The notes under the pieces were generated by a model. The model was not told the origin of the DNA and did not search any database. It was given only the letters and a program-made list of their open reading frames with translations. The translations under genes were made by a program, and so were the position numbers. Positions 22,862 through 35,564 of a stretch of DNA of 64,000 nucleotides are shown in pieces. Origin of the DNA: Megamerina dolium. Its lineage: Eukaryota; Arthropoda; Insecta; Diptera; Megamerinidae. How positions within the stretch are numbered: the first letter of the stretch is position 1; every line of letters begins with the position of its first letter. The stretch lies in the NCBI GenBank assembly GCA_963854835.1, contig OY978526.1:92952140-93016139 (forward strand), written 5' to 3'.

Positions 22862-23560
22862 GGGCAACCCCGGGTGGGTCTTCGTCTGCTGTAAAATCTG
22901 CCTCCAAACGGTTCTATCTTTCGCTAGTGCTCTCTAATTTCTGATGTTTAGAGTTTCGGCATCATTGTCCACTGCGTCCATCCATCTCAGTCTTGAGCGT
23001 TCCTTTTTCCTAGTTCTATAACATGTGGCAAGCAGGATTTGGTGCGGGGGATAATCTTCATTCTCTCTCTCTCTCTCTCTATGTGACCAGCCCATCTAAG
23101 TCGTTGGGTTTTGATGATGGCAATGATGTCGAGGCAATTATGAAGATGTTTAGTACTACGAACACCTTGGCGCCATTCTCCTCCATCAATCAATGCGCCA
23201 AAGATGCGGCGTAATATTCTTCGCTCAAATGTGCAGAGCCTTGATTCATCATGCTTGCTCGTAGTCCATGTTTCACTGCCATAGGTCAGCACTGGGCATA
23301 TGAGGGTTTTATACAGCCTAATTTTAATCGATCGGCTGAGTACTCTGACTTTAAAGTGCCCCGTAAGGGGCGTAGTACCTTTTGTTTGCCAACATTATTC
23401 GACGTTGGTTTTCTGTACTGATGTTGTTTGAGCTGTTCACGTTTACGCTAAGGTAGATGAAGTCATGCACAGTTTCAAATTTGTAGTTGCCGATGGTCAA
23501 GAATTCGTCAGTATTTGGTGTTGATGGTGCTGATATCAATATATGCAATTTAGTACTATA
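22862..23560 (-). pseudogene. RTE-like LINE C-terminal fragment
   Basis: On the minus strand the reading contains FLTIGNYKFETVHDFIYLSV, then STENQRRIMLANKRYY, then LTYGSETWTTSKHDESRLCT, FERRILRRIFGALIDGGEWR and IAIIKTQRLRWAGHIERERE. It ends with RSRLRWMDAVDNDAETLNIR and a WRQILQQTKTHPGL tail. This is the conserved post-RT 'thumb' and C-terminus of RTE-type endonuclease/reverse transcriptase polyproteins. A (CT)n run at 23060-23080 has expanded inside the coding remnant. The RT catalytic core and endonuclease are absent. Confidence 0.82.
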
Positions 23561-26500
23561 AGCAATTCATTCCTCATGTGAGAATACGACTAAATTCGAC
23601 AGCATTAGGATAGCAGCTCAGAAAAAGCGAGTTAAATCGTCTGTTATGACCTGTGAGAATTCTTGAGGCTGCCGTAGGACACGTTTTAATTCATCCAGTT
23701 ATGCTCAAGCCATCACCATGCCATCATTGTTTTACAATAAAGACTCTGGCAAGAGTAAGTAAGACTTCGGCGTTATTTGTAATGTATAGTCGAAATGTGC
23801 TTCCTTGGTAAGTGCTAGTTGTGTTTTTTATAATTTTTGGATTCCAACGTTCAGTTTAAGCTTCTCTTTGTGAAAGATACTAAGGCCTCCTAAATTGGTT
23901 CAAATACGCGAGAATATTTAGAAAAAGAATAAAAACATTTTCGATTAGAAACTTTGTATTTTTTTTTTCATTGTTAATTCAGAAAAGAACTTATAATAAA
24001 ACCGCTTTTCTCTGCAATAGTTATTATAAGTAGCTCTACTACAGTATTTGAAATAAGAAAATAAATGAGCGCTAGTATATAAAATAAGAATGAATGTCTG
24101 ATTTTATATTTCAAATGTATTCTTACTGGCCTGGTATATACTACGTATATAATGAAAAAGCTCATTTTTCCCAGTATTTTAAGCTTTTTGTGTTCGAATC
24201 TTGACTAACTTGCAATTAGAATGCATAACAAAAGCAGAAAGTGTATGAAGGATATATATGTAATTTAGCATACTAACTAGAGCAATAATTTTAATCAAGT
24301 TAAAGCAAATTCGCAAAAGTATAATGATGTCATAGTAGCTCAGTGGTTACTGCATCTATTTTCTATGCAAATGTCTGTTAGTTTGGCCAACTCAAAAGCA
24401 ATTCCAGTTTCTTAAGTTAAGTCATGAAAATCTTCCGCAATAGATCTGCGGCGAAATTCAGAAAGGTAATGCCACAAGATATATTGTATTTCACAACAGC
24501 AGCCAACACTGTTTTGATAATGTTCTCCAGAACTGTTAAATATATAAGTTTGAATATTCTTATAGGAAGTATTGCCTTGTGCTCCGCGGTACGTATGAGT
24601 AATTTCCAATTCAATAAGTCTAACTTCGAAAACGTACGGCTTCAAAGTTACAATATATTTTCACTGCACAAGTGAAACCGCAAGACATATCGATTCTGAC
24701 GTTTAACAGAATTGATGTTTTCGAAGTCAGCCTAAATGCCACAAAAATCTTCTGTCATTCAAAATCAGACAATATCAGCAGTCCCTTTAAAGAACTTAGC
24801 TATTCTTATACTTCAAAGTACTGGAATTTGGTTCTATAACTCTCATTGGGCTAGTATTGAACCACTACTATTTGACATAGCAAGTTCCATTTCAGGTCCA
24901 TTTATGGTACGAAAAAGAAGTCATATGTTCTTCTCTTGCTTTACTATTGAACTTAAAATATAAGTACAGAAATGGTACTAAACATAAAAGAAAAAAAAAT
25001 ACTGATATGTCCAGAGGCTAGCAAAAATTGTGAAAAAAAAGTTAATTAGCTAACCAAATTTTCATCATTTTACTTCTTTAGCTTATTAATAAAAACTATA
25101 ATTAGCCATAATATTTATATTTACCTTCATAGTCATAGGATATAAACTAAGGTGGATCGGTCTCCATAGAAAAAAAGATTCAATATTTCACCACTAGATT
25201 GAAAGATTATGTTGAAACATTCTCGTGACAAAAGAAAATGTTTGTTTTCTTAACCCTTTTGGAACCGCCAGATGACTCTCGACGACTCTGAAGGCGAAAT
25301 CAGTGAATTTCCTATAGAATTGGTGGGCGGATACCACTCAGAAAATAGGTTGAGGTTTAAGAATGAGTCCGAATAAAAAAGAAAGAGCGTTTGTGGACAA
25401 GAACGGTAGAAAATAGATGATGATAACTCCACCGGCATTGCACACACATGCATTGACGAAATATCTTCAGTGAAATAAGTTTCGTTGACTCACAACCTAG
25501 AACTGATAGCTCAAGAATATACAAAATTTTCTTCACTTATACATCTAAGCATACTATTATTTCAATCTATTAATCAATTAAATTTCCACCGAAAATAGCC
25601 TTTGAGTCGTTGAGTAGAGAAAGCATTCACTCGTTGATTAGCCATACAACTGAAGATTTTGTTATTAATGAAGACGGCTGTGTGGACGTTTGAATGAACG
25701 AAAAATTGATCTTCTTATATGCGCTTAAATAAGAAAAATAATATAAATAAGGGACAATAAAAACTACTATCTGGAGCCCTTAGGCTGGCTGCCATAAAAA
25801 AGAACGAAAAAATATCCGACAGTTGCCAAATAATCACATAGCTGCACAGGAATCGAGCTTAGATGCATCAAATATAAGATCAATCTCCATTAATTTTTTC
25901 TTTATCATATTTGATCAAATTTACCCACTCCCCATAGCTCTACTTCTTATACATGATTTTACTAATACTCCTTCTGGCTTCATCTCTTGTGTCAACATAA
26001 TTTTTTTCAATGAAAATCGTAAATGAATTAGTATAACTGAAATGTATTCATATTTCTTGTTTTTTTTTTTTTTTTTTTTGTTAGCAAAATAATATTTTTG
26101 AGATGCAATTATTGCACAGAGGTAAAAACAACAACAACAAGCATTACGACCAGAATGGCAACCACGATGCTGATGATGATGATGCCTTATGAAATGACAA
26201 TTTGCTTTAAATGCTAACACAGCACATTAACCTTGTGTGTGTGTGTGTGTTGTGCTTGTGTGTGCATGTATACCATGCACATATAAATTACGAATTTTAT
26301 GACTTTATACTCATATATGAGTGTATACACTACACATGTGTGCTTATGCAAGCACAGACGTACACACACACATACAGATGAATGTTGGCACGTATGCATT
26401 AAAATGCTGCAATCCAGCAAGCAATATTAATGCTTCATATTTGTACATGGCTTTTTTACATATATACTTTTTTTTATTTGTATTTTTCATCATCTCTGCA

Positions 26501-27294
26501 TTGCTATTTGTTGCCAGAAATATGAAAAGTATGAATTCTTGTATTGCCATCGTTGTCATCATCGTTATTGTCGTCATTGTCGTCAGCAGCATCATCATCA
26601 TCATCATCATCATCATCATTGCTGTTTATCAGCTCAAGGATGCGTAAATGATGAGAATTGAATTATACGACAAACCATAGTCTAGTAGCAACGAGAACAA
26701 TGACAATCATCCTGATGTTGATGGCGACAACAACCACAATAGGACCAATAAAATATAGCAACAACAGTATTCAACGCGCATGCAAAAGGTTTATACAATC
26801 GAAGAATGAGTAAATAAATGCAATGAATGATGGATGGGTGGCATAGCAGAATGATGGGCATTGTATAGATGTGTCTGAGTGTGCGTGTGTGTGTGTGTGT
26901 GTGCTTAATGAAGTTAATGTTAAATGTATAATTGTACCACCATTCGAAGGGCATACTTGAGCAAATGTGATCATCGAAGTATGTTATGATTGGGCTTGGT
27001 ATACGAATGTACATAAATATGTGGATATGTGGATAAATATGCATAGCTACTTATTCCATATATGTATGTTGCAGTACAGACAGAGAAATTAAAAAAATAA
27101 AATACGTTTTTTTCAAATAGCATATGAGATCTTACCTTTAAGAGTATGTACATATACTATGTATAACGATGAGCGGGTACGTGAAGTTGTTATGAAATAT
27201 TCTAATCAAGTTGAAATTGGCAATTCTTTTATACAGAGTGATTATTTAAGAGCATTCGGATTTGATTAAAACAAAAAACACATAAAATTTAGAG
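23561..27294. other. Spacer with microsatellites and unrecognised open frames
   Basis: No gene is recognised. Two plus-strand open frames at 24424-24675 (83 codons) and 24736-24963 (75 codons) have fairly protein-like composition with hydrophobic stretches (for example TTAANTVLIMF), but I cannot match them to a family. A tRNA-like box A (AGTAGCTCAGTGGTTA) lies at 24334-24349 without a matching box B. Microsatellites include poly(T) at about 26060-26078, GT at 26234-26250 and 26885-26902, and CAT at 26590-26620. Confidence 0.45.
26590..26620. repeat. (CAT)n microsatellite
   Basis: About ten CAT units. Neighbouring CATCGTTG-type sequence makes a longer cryptically simple region from about 26530. 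Confidence 0.95.
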
Positions 27295-28255
27295 AAATGT
27301 ATGAAATCTTTATTTGAGTCGATAGAACGATTTATATAATTCAATGTTTAAAGTCCCAATAAATCACTACCTTTGTGACCTGCAATGGTTTCCAGGGTTG
27401 GAAATGTCGCAGATCCAAGGTAGTTGAAGCGCGATCTGTAGAGGGGCGGACAGTGACAGAGTAGGTGCTCTAAGGTCCCCCTAGCATTGACAACGTTGCA
27501 CGTTGTAAATGCCTTGCTTTGTAGCAGACCAATTTTTGCAGCATACGACGGAATAAGGCAGTGTCCCGGAGTAAGAACCCCAACCAGTAATTTGCAATCC
27601 TCTCTTGGGAATGATAAAATGTAGTCGATGTATTTATTGTCATGTGTGCGAAGCATGATTTTTGCATTCATGCATTAGATTAATCCCTGCCACAAGGACT
27701 CCGCTTCCTGAATCATTGCTACGCCAATCTCTATGTTCAATGTGGAAAGAGGAGGATTTGTGTGTAACGAGGTGACCTCCGACAGCCTTGCTCCAGCTTG
27801 GGCAAGTGCATCCATATTTTCATTCCCCTCAAATCCCTTATGTCCCGGTACCCAATAGATGGTGACGTGACGTGTCAACGCATAGTCTATCCATCCAAGT
27901 TCTATACTGTCGTAAACATTGTGAGTTTGTAGTTCCAGCTACTAAACCCTTGTGTGTCTTGTTGTGGCAAAAAAAGCCGTTGTACAAGTTCTTTTGTCAC
28001 CATAAGTCTAAGTACCGATTTCTTCGCCAAATTCTTAGTCATTAGCCCTATCAAATATAAGTTTAGTAGTTTGTCTAGTGCTGCTGTAGGAGTGGTGCCT
28101 ATTGCGCCAGTTATACACAGCTGTGCGACTCTTTGTACTTTTTCTAGTTTCTTGACGTATGTCTTCTTATCAACGCTTGTCCACCATATTAAAATATCAT
28201 CATTTGCCATATGACGTCCATAATTTTTCGTATGCTTAATTTTTTTAAAGAGCAT
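27295..28255 (-). pseudogene. LINE C-terminal fragment (I/LOA/R1-type with RNase H)
   Basis: The minus strand reads DILIWWTSVDKKTYVKKLEK, VQRVAQLCITGAIGTTPTAA and LDKLLNLYLIGLMTKNLAKK, the conserved region between RT and RNase H. Most of the RNase H core is missing. Its end survives as HVTIYWVPGHKGFEGNENMD, ALAQAGARLSEV and PPLSTLNIEIG. The C-terminus follows: KLLVGVLTPGHCLIPSYAAK, NARGTLEHLLCHCPPLYRSR and FNYLGSATFPTLE. Three frames are used, so it is inactive. The probable 3' end lies near 27295. Confidence 0.82.
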
Positions 28256-28699
28256 TACGACCTATAATTTAGAAGCTATTATAATTTTAATATTAATATT
28301 TTATATATATAAAATTTTTTTGAGATTATAAATTGTCTTCCCCGTCTCAGAAAAATGAAAAAAAAAAAAATGATATCATCCAAAAAGCTGATTACGAAGA
28401 ACGGATCTTTTCTATGCGATTTCACGAATTCTGACCTAGTAAAACTTAATTTCTGAATTATGCGTTTAACAGTTCTCACGATTCATGTATGTAAACAAAA
28501 CGTGACAGTTTCAAACAAGTTAGTACCCATCATAAGTACATGACATCAGTTTCAATTTAATTCAGTTCATAATGCAATCATTTAAATGATATCAACATAT
28601 TTCTAAAAAAGAAAAGAAAAGGTGGCAAAAGAACAACTTCGTAATAGTTTTATAATTTTCTAACTTTTCATGAGGATAAATCCCCTTTTTTTTTGGAGT

Positions 28700-30040
28700 T
28701 GAGGTGGGATAAAAAATGTTTTCGCACCATATAGGGGCCGTCGTTCCTACGTGTGTGGTGTATCCAGTAAAAAACTCCCCCCTCCTTTGCTAAATTCTTC
28801 ACATGCCCCAAGACTACTATTCCATTACTTTGGGGCAGGAGATCCAAGATGGCGTCCTGAAAAGGACTCCAATTCTGTTACTCTTCCTGCATCCAGGGTC
28901 ACCATTCTATTTTATATAATTGTGTCGCTGATGTGACGTCAAGATGATGTTCAGGAACTCTTTCCATTTCTCGCCATTTCCTTTAAATCACGTCTTCGAC
29001 AAAATTTGCTATCGCCTTCCAATTTTCTTCGTTTGACATCATTTTCTCCATAATATTTTCAGTTGTGCATATTACCCGTTCTAGCGCACATCTTCCATTT
29101 AGCCACCGTTCACATTGTGTCGTGTGTTCTGCGTCGTCAAATTCTGTGTCGCCATATATACATCGTGGTTGGTCTGCTTTCCCCATACGATGCAAATATT
29201 TTTTGAAAATAATCATGACCGGATAGAAACTGAGTGAGGTAATAATTTACTTCACCGCGCTTTCTTTGAGTCCATTCTCTAACGCTGGTATTAACTTCGC
29301 TGTCCACCTTCCGCTTGATTCGGTGTTCCATGTTGCTTGCCACATCTCTATGGTTTGTCTTCTTGGGGGCTTAGGCCCTGCAGCCTCATCTTCTTTGTTT
29401 CCCATTTTTTTTTGCGTTCCTCAGCTAACAAGTCTATGGGAATTGTTCCGCTTATAACAAGGACCGCTGCTCCAGACACCGTTCGATATGAGGAGGCTAC
29501 TCTGAGTGCGGTCTGCCCACAGTTAGCTTCCGTATAGAAAGATCGAATTCGTCGTTACTCACGCGGCTTTTTTTATATGCGCCCAAAATGTCAGTCGAGA
29601 GTCTAGTTGCACACCTAGATATTTCACCACCGTTTTTGTTGTCAGCGTTGTATCAAGGACTTGCATGTCGACCTCTAACGGTATGTTCCGTTTTGTTAGA
29701 AGGATCACCTCTGTCTTTTCTGTAGCGAGTTTCAGGCCATCGCCTTCAAGCCATGCTTGTACTCTGATCATCACTTGGTTCAGCTTTCTTTTTGACTCTT
29801 CAGTACTACGAGCGGTTATTTTAGCAGCTATATCATCTGCGTATCCAACAAGATAGATATCATCAGGCATCTCTATACGTAATATTTTGTCGTAGCTTAT
29901 ATTCCAGAGGTCAAGTCCGCGCTTTGATATCTCACCATCACTGGTTTCATATATTAGTAGTAGGTTGCTTAGGTAGCTTCGAATTATCTTCCTTAAGTAG
30001 TTCGGGATGCGCCCTTGGCCGATGGACTTGTTAAAAAAAG
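28700..30040 (-). pseudogene. R1-clade-like LINE fragment (RT palm to 3' end)
   Basis: On the minus strand it begins within the RT at IPNYLRKIIRSYLSNLLLIY, continues with LDLWNISYDKILRIEMPDDI, then VGYADDIAAKITARSTEESK, which contains the catalytic YADD. The thumb follows: LNQVMIRVQAWLEGDGLKLA, KTVVKYLGVQLDSRLTF. The C-terminal region has EVNYYLTQFLSGHDYFQKIF and a partly preserved zinc-binding segment CIYGDTEFDDAEHTTQCERW, typical of R1-type elements. The glycine-rich PQGS block before LDLWN is deleted. Stops and frameshifts occur near 29345-29560. Sequence down to about 28700 looks like its 3' untranslated region. Confidence 0.83.
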
Positions 30041-31945
30041 AAAATAATATTATATAGATATTTAAAAATCATTCACTAAAAAATTTTTCTTATACATCTT
30101 TTTCATTTTAACACCCCTCTTCCCAAAATCGTATCTACACCACTACTACTAGCAATTACTCTTTCAACCTTGGCATTTTGACATTTTATATGCTTTTGTA
30201 GATGAGATTCTACTACTAAATATATTTAGGTAATTAATAATAATATGGAATAATTCAAAGTTTCTTACATTTCTCAATTCCTCTATCATTTATCACTTGA
30301 TTTTTTGTTCGTTTAATTTCCTTTTTTTAAGATTTAACTTCACTTAGAAACTTATTCTATTCTAAAATCGTGGAATTGCATGTCCACTATTTTAACTTTT
30401 TACTCATTCATAGTTTATTCAATTTATTTGAGTTTTGAGCATTTGACTCCATTTCTATCCATTTATACATTTTACTTTCAAGTTATCGTATCTTGATTTA
30501 CTCAGATCGTCTTCTTCTGTGTGTGATACACCACAGTTCACATCATTAACATTGCATTTTTGTGCTTCTTTACTCTCCACCTACGTAGGTGTATTATTTA
30601 AAATACTTTTTCTCTCTTTGGTGAACATGTCACATGTTGTAATACTAAATAATTTTCCCATCGTTCGAAGCAGTTAAATCAACTTCTTGACGCATTCCTA
30701 ATCGCACACTTCAATTTGCGCGCATTCGCACATTTACCACGTTTCTTGTATTGCATTGTGCATCTTGCACCTTTCCTTTCAGCAACATATAATCTCTTCC
30801 TTCATATCCTAGTTATTAGCTTTGCAGTGTTGCTACTTCAGCTGCTACCAGCTGCTACATTATTATAACATAACATCGCTGCTGTCATGGTCGTTTTGGT
30901 ACGCTTTGCAGCTGTGATCATTAATCTTTGCAATGTGTAGTGGTGGTAAACTCGAAAAGGTAATTGCATTGCAATTATCCTTTGAGAATAATGCTGCTGT
31001 TGCTATTTATGTTGGTTGCTTTGCTTGCTATAACTGCAAATAACACCTACAAATGATGCTTATGGCGGAAACATTTCCGTTTTACTATACATACGATATA
31101 GCCAGGCAGCCACAGCTGAATTGTTGTGAATATTCTTTGTTAAAGTGAATTTTGCGATTTTGTTTATTTTATTTCATTTTATTTTTTATTTTATTTATTT
31201 TCCCTCTACAAAATCATTATCATCCACCACTGCCGTATTCCATTAAATCAGAGATGTGTTTACTGATCGGTATGAGTATGTGTATGTTCTTGATTGAAAT
31301 TAATGATTGGTCGTCTTGTTTCGTTTTTTGTATTGTTTAGCATTGTTAAAAAAATGTGATACATTTTAATTTCTATTTAATATATTTCCATTAATTTGTA
31401 TGTGTAAAATTGCAATTTAATTGACTTTGCACTTGCAAATAACAAGTGACAAAAGATATAAGTGAATGAATTTACTAAAGATACAGAGAATATTTCTGCA
31501 TGCCGGGTTTTTCCATAAAAACCCGCCGCATCTTATGGTGCGAGCGGGAAGCAACAGACAAGTGGACATATAAATATTTATTCTCGTAGAAAAAATCCGC
31601 CAAAGTTGCTGCAATGTTTTTGCGTTCTATGCAATGCACTAATTTTTAACTTCTCAAAGCGCAAATTGCAAATCTCAGTAAGTGTTGTGTAGTAGGTACT
31701 TGCCAGTTAAAATGATTACTAAACGGACATTCACTTGTGGACTTTCTTTGATGGCCCATATAATCATAGAGCCGCTGAATAGGGCAGATATCATTTCTCG
31801 CTCTTTAAGCATAGAATCTCTCTATGTTGTCGTTGCAGAATCCAAACTCCTATTGTTTAGTTCTCTTGAGATCAAGCTATATTTAGCTCGTATTGTCGAA
31901 AACACTATAATAATGTTGTCCTCATAATGCTTCGTAACGTATATA
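30041..31945. other. AT-rich spacer, no gene seen
   Basis: No recognisable coding sequence. A compact hairpin at 31504-31525 is listed separately. Confidence 0.5.
31504..31525. other. Perfect 9-bp stem, 4-base loop hairpin
   Basis: CGGGTTTTT, loop CCAT, then AAAAACCCG. It stands out in otherwise unstructured AT-rich spacer. Function is unknown. Confidence 0.5.
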
Positions 31946-32953
31946 TCAGGTCAGTCCATAAGTTCGTGCGTTATTTTTTCAATAGTTTAACAGTAGGCGT
32001 TTTCTGCGTACAAAAAATTATTCGTGATTCGTAAAATTGGTTTTCCAAATTTCGAAGTGGTGATTGTGACGTTGAGGGTGCCCCACGCTCTGGTCGTCCT
32101 GAGCGTCTTTACCTCCTACGCCTTGCTGGAACTTGTGGAAGCTGAGCCAAGTTTGACAGTCGATATGATGGCTGGAAGGTTAAATTCATCACATGGAATA
32201 GTATACAGGCACCTGGTTCAATTGGACAAGGTTCCAAAGCTGGGAAAATGGGTTCCGCATAAACTTTCCATGGCTCAAACCTGCAGCAGAGAGAGAATGT
32301 GTGTTATCAGCTGCTGCAGCGGCCTGAAAATGAGAGTTTTTTGAAGCGTATTGATATTGGGGACGAAAAATGGATCCTCTATAATAATCCTGTTCGCAAA
32401 CGCCAGTGGTTGGATAAAAATGAAACATCAGAACCAACACCCAGAGATGGCCTTCTGTTGTTGGGCTATGTCCGGTATCGTTTATTTTGATCTGCTGGAA
32501 CCAAACCAGACGATCACAGCTTATTATTATCCAAACTGAATGAAGCACTTGAAAAAAATCGACCGTCTTTAATCAATAGACGCAAAGTTTTGTTTTCACC
32601 ACAACAACGCAAGATCGCATACCGGAAGACAGATCATAGGCAAGCTTCAAGAGCTCGGATGGGAGCTTATGCCGCAGCAACCATACTCTACGGATATTGC
32701 ACCTTGCGATTATCACCTTTTCCGCGGACTTCAGTCGCATTTAAGTAATATAAAAACTACACCTCAAAAGAAGCTATAAAATGGGATATCGACGCGTACT
32801 TTGGTTCCAAAGACAAACAATTTTTTGAGCAGGAAATTAAAAATTTGCCTAAATTATTATACTATATTATTGATTAATAAATACTGAAACAGTATTTTTT
32901 TATTTATTTTAAAACCACCTAAGAAAAACGCACGAACTTATGGACTGACCAGA
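31946..32953 (+). mobile_element. mariner element, third lineage (defective)
   Basis: The inverted terminal repeats read TCAGGTCAGTCCATAAGTTC on the left and TCTGGTCAGTCCATAAGTTC from the right, continuing GTGCGTT in both. TA flanks both sides (31944-31945, 32954-32955). The 1,008-bp length shows loss of about 300 bp against full-length mariners. The termini and transposase differ from the mellifera-type copies at 678 and 12413. Confidence 0.92.
32024..32877 (+). pseudogene. mariner transposase, inactivated
   Basis: The N-terminal DNA-binding region is scrambled (a GAPRSGRP-like motif appears as GAPHALVV across frames). The readable part starts with LLELVEAEPSLTVDMMAGRL and LGKWVPHKLSMAQ. 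Next comes the first catalytic motif IGDEKWILYNNPVRKRQWLD, with its aspartate intact, after a frame change near 32300. The second motif reads HHNNAR rather than the usual HHDNAR: the catalytic aspartate has become asparagine (a G-to-A change) near 32600. The third motif STDIAPCDYHLFRGL is intact, and the C-terminus ends LLYYIID. Frameshifts plus the lost aspartate make it inactive. Confidence 0.88.
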
Positions 32954-32955
32954 TA

Positions 32956-34184
32956 TTTTGTTACAAACAGCCATTTCTGTTTCATATAACTACATACATC
33001 TAAGTAATACTTACAATACTTGTAAGTATGCATTTAATACAGCACTTTCGTATGTATCTTTAAGATAATCCACCAATTACGAATAGAATCTTCCGCTCAT
33101 TTAACACCGCATTATCCGGTTACATAGTGTGTGTGTGTATGGTATGTACCTACTTGTAAACATTCATTTAAGAAGCTTCGTACAAAAAAAAAAAGAGCAA
33201 ACATTAGATTGACCATAATTTTCCTCCATTTTTTTCATCTACATAAATTCAAAACAACAAGTAGCTATGTAGCTAAGCAGCTATACAAGCATAGTAACTG
33301 CCAATTAATTTACGTTTTAATCCTGCATGAATACACTCAATCGAGTGAGTACATATATTCGTACTTAGAGTATATATAGATTTTGTTCCATCTTAAATAT
33401 GTGATTATCTGCGTTGATTGCGTTAGCATCAGAAGCGGCAGTTCAACATTAACAGCATTAACATCATCAACATCGATTAATGTTGGTGTAAAGCGAAGCC
33501 ACCAAAGGAAATTACAAAGCTCTGTTTTTTTTTTTGTTGCGTAGATTATCTAAGCGCTGATTCTCATCCTGCTTTTTGTCATTTGCCTTTATGATTTTTT
33601 ATGATTAAAAGTATTTAAGAAGTTTTGCACAGGAATTTTAGATTTGTTCTTCATTATCATCTCATGTCTCTTTCCCCCACACCCCCGTATAATTCTTTCA
33701 GTCAGGATTAAGAGACATTGTAGAGGCACGTACGTAAATTGGTTGAAGGACAAAAGCGCAACAATTTAATGATACTGACAATGATGATGTTTTTAAGTAG
33801 AAGTCACATTTATGTATGTTTGCACAATGGAAATGGGGAAAATGAAAATATTTACTTAAAAATGATGACATCTTTAAACTTGTGTCGGTATGGTTTTGTT
33901 CTTTGTCGTTGCAAATAATTTAATTTTGTCTCTGTCATTCTTGTTCGGATTAACATTTTTGTGTGTGTGTGTGTGTATGGACTAAGTGTGGTACAACAAC
34001 AAAAACTGGGATTAACAAAATGGGCTGAATATCCGTTTGAATACAAGTATGCCGTCTGGTATGTGCTAATTTCATCTTGTAATCAAACTTATATGTTTCT
34101 TACAACATTAGATAATTAAAAATCAAATTTCAAATGGAATTTTGGAAAGATATTTCTAAACTGTACAGGGTGCAATATACAGAA
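32956..34184. other. AT-rich spacer, no gene seen
   Basis: No recognisable coding sequence. It includes a (GT)n run near 33961-33976 and poly(T) near 33524-33536. Confidence 0.5.
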
Positions 34185-34480
34185 TATGGCCAGAAGCAAT
34201 GGGAAATTTCCAATTTGATTTTAGAGAAGGAATAGAAACCCGTAGGGACTTGCTAAGTATTCGAGTTCTATTCCAGAACTGCAAGAAGGTTTAAAAATAT
34301 GCATTTCTCTGCTTAATCGATTATGAGAAAACTTTTGACACCGTTAAATATGATAAACTCATAGAAAATATTCAATTTATAGAAAATATAGAAAATCGTT
34401 GCATTCGAAATTTTTATTGGCAACAAACTGCTTGTATGCTTTATTTGTCTGACGTAGAATGCTGGTTATTTACAAAATAA
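34185..34480 (+). pseudogene. LINE reverse transcriptase fragment
   Basis: Translating in two frames gives FDFREGIETRRDLLSIRVLF and then CLIDYEKTFDTVKYDKLIEN, followed by CIRNFYWQQTA. The IDYEKTFD block is the first catalytic motif of non-LTR reverse transcriptases (usually IDYEKAFD). Sequence ends soon after, before the palm YADD motif. It is a short, old fragment without further context. Confidence 0.7.
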
Positions 34481-34677
34481 AATACTTGGTTTTGCCACTT
34501 AGAAAATAATTCGGCATACTGTATGCCCAGAGAGAAGCAACTTTTGAATCTGGGATATCGTAAATTGTTAATACTTGAAAAAATGGTACGCGTATACTAA
34601 CTACCGTACTGGTATATACCATCTATGTACATAAAGTAAAACGTATATAAGATATGTATCATATGTGTATACATATA

Positions 34678-35564
34678 CGAGGGAGGTCCCAAAACTATCC
34701 GTCCTAACAAAGAAAACAAAAATTTTGGGAAAATTTTTCTCTATTCCTCAACATAATCTCCTTTTAGCTCTATACACTTTTCCCAGCGATATTCTATAAC
34801 TTCGATACCCTGTTTATAGTATGATATATCTAGCTCATTAAAATAGCCATCTACTGCAGACTCCACCTCTTCATTGTTTGCAAATCTTCTATCACCAAGC
34901 CGTTTTTTCAAATTTGGAAATAGAAATAATCCAAAGGAGCTAAATCTGGCGAATAAGGTGCATGATGAAGCAATTTGAGCTTTAACTCAATAATTTTGAC
35001 CATCACAATAGCGGATGTGTAAACTGGTGCACTGTCTTGATTGTGAGCAAACGCGGCACCCATCTTGCACTCAGCTTTTTCATCTCCAAATTTTCGGTCA
35101 ATGTACAATATATCGCACTTTTTGGAATGCCTACAATTTCACCTAGCTCACGCACCTTCGGCCGATGATGATCCAACACCATTTTGTGTATTTTCTTAAC
35201 AATTTCTGGCGTGGCCACCTCAATTGGTCGACCACTACGGTGTTCGTCTTGGCAGCTCGTACGACCTCGTTTAAACTCTACCACCCAATATTTTACGGTC
35301 GTAAACGCAGAAACAGACTCCCCCAGAATAGAATCTAGCTCGGCTTTAATATTCGTTGGACTGAGACCTTTCAAATGAAAGTATTGAATTACATAACGGT
35401 GACCAATTTTTTTCATGTTTCCAAATTTACTGAGGTCGTTAATTTTCAATGGATGAAAGCTTAAAACATATGTTTTATAAGGTTGCCACTTTTCACCAAA
35501 GTAATTTTTTTCAAACTACTGCCGACATCTATATGTTAGGTCGGGTAGTTCTGGGACCGCCTCG
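34678..35564 (-). mobile_element. mariner element, fourth lineage (internally deleted)
   Basis: The inverted ends read CGAGGGAGGTCCCAAAACTA on the left and, from the right, CGAGGCGGTCCCAGAACTAC. TA flanks both (34676-34677, 35565-35566). The 887-bp length implies about 400 bp missing. The gene runs on the minus strand. Confidence 0.88.
34908..35449 (-). pseudogene. mariner transposase, internally deleted
   Basis: The N-terminal half is well preserved on the minus strand: MKKIGHRYVIQYFHLKGLSP, then TVKYWVVEFKRGRTSCQDEH, RSGRPIEVATPEIVKKIHKM and WVPRLLT at the linker. The sequence then jumps to the second catalytic region, read in another frame as HNQDSAPVYTSAIV. The block carrying the first catalytic aspartate (MDETW-like in relatives) is therefore deleted. 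The third motif reads HAPYSPDLAPLDYFYF. A degraded C-terminus continues to about 34740. The family usually has SDYF where this has LDYF. Inactive. Confidence 0.87.

Noticed and set aside
22978..23218. Plus-strand open frames overlapping the LINE fragment near 23.0-23.2 kb
   Set aside because: They are the antisense shadow of a clear minus-strand RTE-like protein remnant.
24334..24400. Possible tRNA gene (AGTAGCTCAGTGGTTA)
   Set aside because: Only box A is present. There is no box B, anticodon stem or acceptor pairing.
24424..24963. Insect odorant or gustatory receptor exons
   Set aside because: Hydrophobic segments prompted the idea, but I could not see any receptor signature motif. Kept only as unassigned open frames.
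26321..26647. Open frames on both strands rich in isoleucine or methionine near the CAT repeat
   Set aside because: They are translations of the CAT/ATG microsatellite and its flanks, not genes.
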